Shown: in pieces, positions 7,766 through 13,115 of the stretch | Position numbering within the stretch: position 1 is the first letter of the stretch | Layout: every line of letters starts with the position of its first letter | Virus record (IMG/VR): IMGVR_UViG_3300027413_000028 | Span: 1-28,484 of that record | DNA from: a virus | DNA length: 28,484 nucleotides | Strand: one strand, 5' to 3' | Translations under genes and position numbers: made by a program | Notes under the pieces: model-generated | Told to the model about the DNA's origin: nothing | Database searches by the model: none | What the model saw: only the letters and a program-made list of their open reading frames with translations

Positions 7766-8045
7766 TCCAAATGTCCTTGGGGACATAGCGGAATACTACT
7801 CAATAACCTACCTTTTGGATAAAGGACTTCATGTCTATAGAAACGCTTGTTGCACAGGCCCCGTTGATCTTATTGCTATGGATGCCACTGGTGCAGTCAC
7901 CCTCATTGATGTCAAAGCTATACGACGAGAGAGAGATTATAATGTCGCTTCTATTCGCTCACCTCTTCAGAAAAAGTTGGGTGTTCAAATACTTGATTTC
8001 GATGTTGCGACGAGGGACTTCAGTTGGAAGAAACATCGTGACTAA
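7650..8045 (+). CDS. Putative PD-(D/E)XK nuclease (resolvase-like fold)
   Basis: The 131-aa product shows a pattern of Hjc-like and related restriction-type nucleases: GDIAE with E48, a helix, then GPVDLIA with D73 and LIDVKAI with D87 and K89. This is the E...D...(D/E)XK metal-binding arrangement. Likely substrates are branched or host DNA, but the specificity is not visible. The start is uncertain: ATG 7650 has AAGGGA about 11 bases upstream but overlaps the polymerase gene by 116 bases; an in-frame GTG at 7725 would still keep all catalytic residues. It differs from gp3 in sequence, so the phage appears to encode two nucleases of this fold class. Confidence 0.75.
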   Translation: MTLDYSASKQLNFLDSITPSDFHSTVSTKSEQTGQKHTDPNVLGDIAEYYSITYLLDKGLHVYRNACCTGPVDLIAMDATGAVTLIDVKAIRRERDYNVASIRSPLQKKLGVQILDFDVATRDFSWKKHRD

Positions 8046-8049
8046 ATAC

Positions 8050-8063
8050 TTGCATATGTGCAA
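8050..8063 (+). promoter_or_regulatory. Inverted repeat in the gap before the 51-aa gene
   Basis: TTGCATATGTGCAA forms a 5-bp stem (TTGCA/TGCAA) and is followed by TAA, giving TGCAATAA, the same 8-mer as in the gap before the polymerase gene (5942-5949). Function unknown; possibly a processing hairpin or regulatory site shared by the small gaps. Confidence 0.35.
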
Positions 8064-8084
8064 TAAATGGAAAGGTTCCTAAAC

Positions 8085-8240
8085 ATGGCAGCACGTAAAC
8101 AACCACCACCATTGAAAGAAAAACCATGTCCAAAGTGTGAGGAACTTACCCAAGCACTAAAGGACCTTAGGCGTCTAGCAAACTTTGGTAACGATCAATT
8201 CAACATGGTTGTTCGGATGAAGATTGATGAGGTGCTATGA
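8085..8240 (+). CDS. Small hypothetical protein (51 aa) with a CPKC motif
   Basis: A short gene with a clear ribosome site (GGAAAGG about 9 bases upstream of ATG 8085) and an ATGA overlap with the next gene, both supporting expression. The basic, proline-rich N-terminus (MAARKQPPPLKEK) leads into a CPKC pair and a charged helical C-terminal half. A single CxxC could bind metal only as a dimer or with other ligands. No family recognised. Confidence 0.65.
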   Translation: MAARKQPPPLKEKPCPKCEELTQALKDLRRLANFGNDQFNMVVRMKIDEVL

Positions 8241-8425
8241 CTATAACATTTGCACTCCACCTAATCATGACCTGTGCGTTCCTAGTCGTGTCTCTGGCCT
8301 TGAGCTTCAAGTTCATTGTCGAGGCTGTGCTTGAATACAAACAGGTGACCAAAGGAATACAGGTAATCACTGAAAGGGATATGCGTGAAGCAGAAGACAA
8401 AGAGGACGGTTCTACTGGATGGTGA
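8237..8425 (+). CDS. Small single-pass membrane protein (62 aa)
   Basis: Starts at ATG 8237, overlapping the previous stop as ATGA. Residues 6-31 are a continuous hydrophobic stretch ending FIVEAVL, consistent with one transmembrane helix, followed by a strongly charged C-terminal 30 residues rich in Glu/Asp/Arg. The short length and single helix with a charged tail are compatible with a T7 gp17.5-type (class II) holin, but holins are very diverse and the location among replication genes is not typical. Treat holin as one hypothesis among others. The 3' end overlaps the exonuclease gene by 41 bases. Confidence 0.65.
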   Translation: MTITFALHLIMTCAFLVVSLALSFKFIVEAVLEYKQVTKGIQVITERDMREAEDKEDGSTGW

Positions 8426-9158
8426 CATCCTTGTGTACCAAGCAGCTACAGTATGTGAGGAGCCTGTAGATTGGGGTGAAGGTCTCTGGACCCTACACGC
8501 CCATGAACAGGACGCCCTAGCATCCTTCATCAGCCAGTACCTCAACGTGTGGGAAGGTACTAATGCTGATGAGATTAAGCTATTCATCACAGGCCCAAAG
8601 AACTACAGGAAAGATGTTCTTCCAGACTACAAGGGTAACAGGACTGACAAGCGTAAGCCTCTGCTATTGAAGTGGCTGCGCGAACATCTCCTAGAGAACT
8701 ATGACGCCATCATGCTTGAGAACATTGAGGCTGATGATGCCATAGGCCTTTATTCTGATATCCCAAACTGTGTGATTGTTAGTAAGGATAAGGACCTACT
8801 TACAATCTCAGGGATGCACTGGGATCAAGACAAAGGCTTCTTTGAGGTTAACCAAGAGGAAGCAGACTACAATCTTAATATGCAAATCTTAACGGGTGAT
8901 GCGACTGACAACTACAAAGGTTGCACAGGCGTAGGACCAGTGAAGGCAGCTAAAATCTTAGCACAGGATATGGACCCTTGGGATGCCATTGTTGGTGCTT
9001 ATGAGAAGGCTGGTTTGGGGGAGACTGAGGCCATCGTACAGGCCAGATGTGCGCGTATCCTTCGCCCACATGAATATAACTTTGACACAAACGAGGCTCA
9101 ACTGTGGACACCAAAGACAACATCAACAAACCAGATCACTACACCAGCGGTGGCATAG
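8385..9158 (+). CDS. FEN/5'-3' exonuclease (gp6-like)
   Basis: Removes RNA primers and degrades DNA from 5' ends; T7 gp6 is essential for replication and host DNA recycling. The 257-aa product (T7 gp6: 300) has the metal-binding FEN motifs in order: LLDGD with D12/D14, PDYKGNR at 80-86, IEADDAIG with E115, D117, D118, SKDKDLL with D135/D137, GDATDN with D172/D175, then the helix-hairpin-helix GVGPVKAAKIL. The GTG 8385 start is supported by AAGGGA at 8374-8379, five bases upstream; no other start before LLDGD fits as well. It overlaps both neighbouring genes (41 and 55 bases). Confidence 0.93.
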   Translation: MKQKTKRTVLLDGDILVYQAATVCEEPVDWGEGLWTLHAHEQDALASFISQYLNVWEGTNADEIKLFITGPKNYRKDVLPDYKGNRTDKRKPLLLKWLREHLLENYDAIMLENIEADDAIGLYSDIPNCVIVSKDKDLLTISGMHWDQDKGFFEVNQEEADYNLNMQILTGDATDNYKGCTGVGPVKAAKILAQDMDPWDAIVGAYEKAGLGETEAIVQARCARILRPHEYNFDTNEAQLWTPKTTSTNQITTPAVA

Positions 9159-9337
9159 AGTGCATCGACTATATGAAAGACAACATGTCTCCGATTATGT
9201 TCTGTGGTTATTTGGAAGGTGCCACTAAAAAGTACCTACACAGGTTTCGTTACAAGGGTAGGCCTGTCGAGGACCTTGAGAAAGCTCAATGGTACTTGAA
9301 CGCATTGGTCAAAGAGATGCGTGGGGGTGAGGAATGA
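9104..9337 (+). CDS. DUF3310 protein (relative of T7 gp1.7 nucleotide kinase)
   Basis: The 77-aa product has the DUF3310 pattern: KPDHYTSGGIECIDYM near the N-terminus and KKYLHRFRYKG...DLEKAQWYL near the C-terminus. In T7, gp1.7, which carries this domain, is a nucleotide kinase acting on dGMP/dTMP; whether this short version is active is unknown. The start is GTG 9104 with GAGG at 9093-9096, seven bases upstream. It overlaps the exonuclease gene by 55 bases and the glutaredoxin gene by ATGA, and heads the nucleotide-metabolism block, which supports a dNTP-related role. Confidence 0.85.
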   Translation: MDTKDNINKPDHYTSGGIECIDYMKDNMSPIMFCGYLEGATKKYLHRFRYKGRPVEDLEKAQWYLNALVKEMRGGEE

Positions 9338-9585
9338 GCTTCACCCTTATCAGCCAAGCTGGTTGTCGGTACTGCCGCAAGGCAATCATTCACCTTCAGC
9401 ATACTGAGCGCACGGTGAAGGTTTATGACATCGATGAGCTTCCTTGGCTCAAGACCCTAATGGGTCAAGCGGGTCACAAGACAGTCCCTCAAATCTTCAG
9501 CCCCACTGGTGAGTACATTGGTGGGTTTGATGAGTTGGTGGAGAGAAAAGTTAGCAGTCACATAGGAGCAGTATCATCGAAGTAA
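9334..9585 (+). CDS. Glutaredoxin
   Basis: Small dithiol oxidoreductase that can supply electrons to ribonucleotide reductase. The 83-aa product has the redox pair in GCRYC (C11, C14), the cis-Pro segment TVPQIF and the glutathione-binding GGFDEL, all in the usual glutaredoxin order, and typical family length. ATG 9334 overlaps the preceding stop and is preceded by GGTGAGG. The gene lies 1 kb upstream of the class II reductase in the same gene string, so supplying that enzyme is the likely role. It is a glutaredoxin, not a thioredoxin, by the TVP and GGFDE motifs. Confidence 0.93.
   Translation: MSFTLISQAGCRYCRKAIIHLQHTERTVKVYDIDELPWLKTLMGQAGHKTVPQIFSPTGEYIGGFDELVERKVSSHIGAVSSK
9564..9578 (+). 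promoter_or_regulatory. Ribosome site pointing to an ATC start for ThyX
   Basis: AGGAG at 9564-9568 is followed by ATC codons at 9573 and 9576, four and seven bases away. Both are in frame with ThyX. The frame from 9576 reads IEVKLLNSMGDDLTV, matching the usual start of phage ThyX proteins. Between the upstream in-frame stop (9552) and TTG 9588 there is no ATG, GTG or TTG. Confidence 0.55.
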
Positions 9586-9587
9586 AA

Positions 9588-10223
9588 TTGCTTAATTCAA
9601 TGGGTGATGATCTCACTGTTTGCAATGCAGCTAGGGTAAGTTTTGGTAAGAAGTCTGAATGGAACCCTGATTGGCGTGATTACCCATACGAACCACTACT
9701 TCCAGCCGACAATAGGCTCATCAAATACCTAGCAAGGCATGGTCACTACAGTCCTTTCGGACATTCCTTTGCCAGCTTTTACGTCAAAGCACCCATCTAC
9801 GTTCATGCACAGTGTCTGAAGCATAAGTTTTTGAGAGCCAATACCATCAGCCGTAGGTACGTGGACAGTGAACCAACATTCTATGAGCCTGAGGTTTGGA
9901 GAGGCAGGGCTGCTAACGTCAAGCAGGGTAGTAGTGATGAAGAGATTAAGGATGTGCATATCAGTACAACCCACGCCGTCATCCTTGGGGTCTACAATCA
10001 CCTATTAGACAAGGGTGTTTGCCCAGAACAGGCGAGAGGCATCTTACCCCAATCCACCTACACTGAATGGTGGTGGTCTGGGTCCTTGGATGCTTGGGCT
10101 GACATGGCCCGACTGCGTTGTAAGCCTGATGCTCAAGCAGAGACTAGAGAAATAGCAGATCAAATCAGCGAAGTTATGGGGGACTTATTCCCTTGTAGCT
10201 GGGAAGCCCTAATGGAGAACTAA
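9588..10223 (+). CDS. thyX: Flavin-dependent thymidylate synthase ThyX
   Basis: Converts dUMP to dTMP with FAD, NADPH and methylene-tetrahydrofolate. The 211-aa frame from TTG 9588 has the family features: AARVSF (14-19), HYSPFGH (53-59), the signature at 78-88, ARGILP (149-154), YTEW, and RLRCKPDAQAETR near 175-187. The signature is unusual: K78-H79-K80-x7-S88 instead of RHR-x7-S, with N85-T86 instead of NE. Homology and the ribosome site suggest translation really begins four codons upstream at ATC 9576; TTG 9588 is the first conventional start, has no ribosome site, and is given here as the conservative choice. Neighbours are glutaredoxin and MazG. Confidence 0.92.
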   Translation: MLNSMGDDLTVCNAARVSFGKKSEWNPDWRDYPYEPLLPADNRLIKYLARHGHYSPFGHSFASFYVKAPIYVHAQCLKHKFLRANTISRRYVDSEPTFYEPEVWRGRAANVKQGSSDEEIKDVHISTTHAVILGVYNHLLDKGVCPEQARGILPQSTYTEWWWSGSLDAWADMARLRCKPDAQAETREIADQISEVMGDLFPCSWEALMEN

Positions 10224-10227
10224 ACTT

Positions 10228-10623
10228 TTGGCTAAATGGGATGTTAAGAAAATAGAAAAAGCGTTCAATAAAGGTACTACAATTCACCAAGATCACATAG
10301 CCCCCGCCCTAACCCTTAATGACTACCAGAACAGGGCGCACAAGACAGCAGTATACCCCGTCAACAAATCATTAGAATACCTGATCACTGGTCTCTCAGC
10401 AGAGGTTGGCGAGGTCTCAGGCAAGGTAGCCAAGTACTACCGCAAAGACGGTGAGTTCCCCAAAGAAGCAGTGTTGGATGAACTAGGGGATGTCCTCTGG
10501 TTTGTAGCAGAACTGTCAACTCTCTTGGGGTCACCGTTGAGCAAGGTGGCAATGGGTAACATTGAAAAACTAGCGTCCCGCAAGGAGCGGGGCGTCCTTA
10601 AAGGTAGCGGAGATAATAGATGA
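10228..10623 (+). CDS. mazG: MazG-like nucleotide pyrophosphohydrolase
   Basis: Hydrolyses nucleoside triphosphates to monophosphates; in phages proposed to prevent dUTP incorporation or alter host (p)ppGpp and nucleotide pools. The 131-aa product has the all-alpha NTP-PPase signature: E59-xx-E62 in AEVGE, then E85-xx-D88 in DELGD, which bind Mg. The length suits a single-domain MazG. The start is TTG 10228 with GGAGA nine bases upstream; no in-frame ATG lies nearby. The stop overlaps the reductase start as ATGA, so it is co-translated with dNTP synthesis genes. Confidence 0.9.
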   Translation: MAKWDVKKIEKAFNKGTTIHQDHIAPALTLNDYQNRAHKTAVYPVNKSLEYLITGLSAEVGEVSGKVAKYYRKDGEFPKEAVLDELGDVLWFVAELSTLLGSPLSKVAMGNIEKLASRKERGVLKGSGDNR

Positions 10624-12575
10624 CTACAGACACACGCGCACAGGTAATAACGCGCAGAACATATAACCGCCCTTTAGATAAAGAGGGTACTAAGTTTGAG
10701 ACATGGGAAGACACCATTGACCGTGTTATCCACCACCAGCAATGGCTCTGGGAACGTGCAAAAGGTGGTGAACTTAATAATTTTGAACACATAGAGCTAG
10801 AGAAACTACGGGACTTATTCATTAAGCGTATCGGCTTGGTATCAGGCCGTACTCTATGGCTTGGGGGTACTGACGTAGCGAAGCACAGAGAGGCCTCACA
10901 GTTCAACTGTAGCTTTGCTAGAGTAGAGACCATCCACAATGTAGTTGATGCCTTCTGGCTTCTCCTACAAGGGTGTGGGGTAGGCTTTGAGCCAATCACT
11001 GGTAATCTCAATGGGTTTACTAAGCCTGTACAGATCGAAGTCATACGATCAACTAGAGACACCCGTGGTTATGACCACAACAAAGAATATTACGTGGGCG
11101 ATAGTTGGCGTTTAGAAGTAGGGGACAGTGCAGAGGCTTGGGCAAAGTCAGTAGGTAAACTATTGGCAATGAAAAAGCCTGTTAAGAAGGTCATCCTAGA
11201 CTTCACCCAAATCAGACCAGCGGGTGAACGCTTGTCGGGTTATGGTTGGATTAGCTCTGGGGATGATACAATCTCTGTGGCCTTCAAAGCCATTGCAGAG
11301 CTACTGAACAAACGGGTTGGGCAACTCTTAACACGTATGGATATCTTGGATGTGATGAACTGGTTGGGTACTTGCCTGTCCAGCCGCCGTAGTGCCGAGA
11401 TTGCTCTTATGCCTTATGGTTCAGCGGAATGGCATTTGTTTGCTAGAGCCAAGAAAGACCACTGGATCGATAACCCACAGAGAGCGCAGTCAAACAACTC
11501 GCTGTTGTTCTGGGACAGGCCAAGCATAGAGGAACTAGAGGATATCTTTCAGATCATGGAAGATGCTGGGGGGTCAGAGCCAGCCTTCATTAATGCAGAG
11601 GCAGCACAACGCCGTGCGCCTTGGTTTGCTGGTGTAAATCCTTGTGCAGAGATACTTTTAGGTAATGCAAATTTTTGTAACTTAGTGGAGTTTGACCTTA
11701 ATAAAGTTAACGGTTGGCCCTTGCATGAAGTTGAAGATGCTTTGCGTCTATTGGCCCGTGCAAACTACCGACAGACCTGTGTAAACCTAGACGATGGTAT
11801 CCTGCAAAGATCATGGCATGAGCTTAATGAGTTCCTACGCTTAACAGGTGTGGGCTTAACAGGCATTGTGACATGGGAACACCATGAGAGCGGTCATCAC
11901 CTACAGATGTTACGTCAGGCTGCACAGATGGGCGCACACTCTATGGCTGATGAACTAAACCTTCCAAGGTCCAAAGCAGTCACGACAATCAAACCAAGTG
12001 GGACCCTTTCAAAGATTATGTCAACCACTGAGGGGGTACATAAACCCTTAGGTAAATACATCTTTAACAATGTGAGATTTAGCAAACATGATCCACTTGT
12101 GGAACTACTCAAAGCGGGTAATTACAGGGTTTGGACTGATCCTTATAGCGATGATGCTGTGCTTGCTACCTTCCCTGTCTCTTATGATAATGTTCAATTT
12201 ACCAATGTAGACGGTAAAGAAGTCAATATGGAGACTGCGATTGACCAGCTAGAACGGTACAAGAAAATGGTTACCTACTACGTTGACCATAACTGTTCAG
12301 TAACAATCAGCTACTCACCTGATGAGGTGCAAAGCATCATTCACTGGCTGCGTAATAACTGGGACAGCTATGTGGGGGTGAGCTTTATCTACCGCAACGA
12401 TCCTACCAAGACAGCGGAAGACCTAGGGTATCCTTATCTCCCACAGGAAGTTGTGACCAAGGAACAGTTTGATGAGTATTCAGCAACACTAAAACCAATC
12501 AACATCGATGCAGCTAACACCCTTGAAGAGTTTGAGGATGAAGGCTGTGCAACAGGTGCTTGTCCAATCAAATGA
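10620..12575 (+). CDS. nrdJ: Adenosylcobalamin-dependent class II ribonucleotide reductase
   Basis: Reduces ribonucleotides to deoxyribonucleotides using a cobalamin-derived thiyl radical, with no need for oxygen or a second subunit. The 651-aa product resembles the monomeric Lactobacillus leichmannii enzyme (739 aa). Visible residues: C97 (FNCSF), radical C342 and E344 in NPCAE, N340, second active-site C353 (NFCNL) eleven residues after C342 as in the family, and a C-terminal redox pair C643/C648 (CATGACP). It is about 90 residues shorter, mostly between C97 and C342. Start ATG 10620 overlaps the MazG stop. The phage depends on host cobalamin and on a reductant, perhaps the glutaredoxin upstream. 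Confidence 0.96.
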   Translation: MTTDTRAQVITRRTYNRPLDKEGTKFETWEDTIDRVIHHQQWLWERAKGGELNNFEHIELEKLRDLFIKRIGLVSGRTLWLGGTDVAKHREASQFNCSFARVETIHNVVDAFWLLLQGCGVGFEPITGNLNGFTKPVQIEVIRSTRDTRGYDHNKEYYVGDSWRLEVGDSAEAWAKSVGKLLAMKKPVKKVILDFTQIRPAGERLSGYGWISSGDDTISVAFKAIAELLNKRVGQLLTRMDILDVMNWLGTCLSSRRSAEIALMPYGSAEWHLFARAKKDHWIDNPQRAQSNNSLLFWDRPSIEELEDIFQIMEDAGGSEPAFINAEAAQRRAPWFAGVNPCAEILLGNANFCNLVEFDLNKVNGWPLHEVEDALRLLARANYRQTCVNLDDGILQRSWHELNEFLRLTGVGLTGIVTWEHHESGHHLQMLRQAAQMGAHSMADELNLPRSKAVTTIKPSGTLSKIMSTTEGVHKPLGKYIFNNVRFSKHDPLVELLKAGNYRVWTDPYSDDAVLATFPVSYDNVQFTNVDGKEVNMETAIDQLERYKKMVTYYVDHNCSVTISYSPDEVQSIIHWLRNNWDSYVGVSFIYRNDPTKTAEDLGYPYLPQEVVTKEQFDEYSATLKPINIDAANTLEEFEDEGCATGACPIK

Positions 12576-12700
12576 CAATCTTTTCTTGGTGGTTCTTAGG
12601 AGCCTTACTGGGGTTGTGCCTAGGCTTCTTAATTGGGGTCTGGGCGCATCAACAACTTAAACCTGTTAATAAAGGACAGTATCGGATGAACGATGATTGA
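12572..12700 (+). CDS. Glycine-zipper membrane micro-protein (42 aa)
   Basis: Starts at ATG 12572, overlapping the reductase stop as ATGA, so it is probably translated by coupling. Residues 3-24 form one hydrophobic helix that begins with an aromatic patch (FSWWF) and carries Gly at 10, 14, 18 and 22, a GxxxGxxxGxxxG zipper that favours helix packing in membranes. The C-terminal 18 residues are polar. It overlaps the next small gene. Possible roles are a pinholin-like or antiholin peptide or a membrane effector; none is proven. Confidence 0.6.
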   Translation: MTIFSWWFLGALLGLCLGFLIGVWAHQQLKPVNKGQYRMNDD

Positions 12701-12866
12701 AAGCCAAAAGATTAATAATGCTTTGGTACTTAGGGGTGAATTAAAAAAGATATTTATAGATACTATACCCAGATCAGAGCTTTCCCCTTTCCAGCTTGGG
12801 CAACTCGTTGGAAGCCAACAGGTCTTAGATAAGATCGATGAAATATTAGAAATAGAGAAAGAGTGA
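12693..12866 (+). CDS. Small hypothetical protein (57 aa)
   Basis: ATG 12693 overlaps the end of the preceding micro-gene by 8 bases. The 57-residue product is mixed acidic/basic and probably helical, with the pattern LSPFQLGQLVGSQQVLDKIDEIL in its second half, which could be a short helix-turn-helix-like or dimerising helical pair; this is only a visual impression. A possible ribosome site is GGA in the upstream codons. It fills the space between the nucleotide block and the virion genes. No family recognised. Confidence 0.6.
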   Translation: MIESQKINNALVLRGELKKIFIDTIPRSELSPFQLGQLVGSQQVLDKIDEILEIEKE

Positions 12867-12873
12867 CATATTA

Positions 12874-13107
12874 ATGTGTATGCCAAAGACACCTAAGATG
12901 CCTGAGCAAAAGGTAGTCGCTAAAGCAGCCGCTGGGCCAAAGAATAACAACCCAGAGATTGAATTAGCTGACGTTGACTCCGCATCAGATAAAAATAAGA
13001 AACGTAGGCTAGGTAAACGTGGTTTACGTGTAGCCGCTGGCTCCAAAGGCAACGCCGTTGGTACGGCTGGTCTCACTGGTAAGTCCCTTAATATCTCCAC
13101 AGGTTAA
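12874..13107 (+). CDS. gp7.3-like virion/tail assembly protein (77 aa)
   Basis: In T7, gp7.3 is a small virion protein needed for tail assembly and adsorption and lies just before the portal gene, as here. The product is Ala/Lys/Gly-rich, with a basic central patch (KNKKRRLGKRGLRV) and a C-terminal Gly-rich segment ending GKSLNISTG, similar to the basic, Gly-rich C-terminus of T7 gp7.3 (ending GGGINI). ATG 12874 and ATG 12880 are both possible. The match is by composition, C-terminal motif and position rather than strong identity. Confidence 0.7.
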   Translation: MCMPKTPKMPEQKVVAKAAAGPKNNNPEIELADVDSASDKNKKRRLGKRGLRVAAGSKGNAVGTAGLTGKSLNISTG

Positions 13108-13115
13108 GGGGATAA

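Noticed and set aside
7831-8082. 83-codon + strand frame overlapping the PD-(D/E)XK nuclease
   Set aside because: Alternate frame inside the nuclease gene; the nuclease frame carries the catalytic pattern, this one carries none.
8282-8590. 102-codon - strand frame across the membrane protein and exonuclease start
   Set aside because: Opposite two supported genes, no ribosome site or family match.
9334-9585. Thioredoxin as alternative for the 83-aa redox protein
   Set aside because: CRYC, TVP and GGFDE are glutaredoxin features and the length is too short for thioredoxin.
10598-11062. 154-codon open frame on the - strand opposite the reductase gene
   Set aside because: Shadow of the MazG end and reductase start; no recognisable protein pattern, and no other gene in the window is on the - strand.
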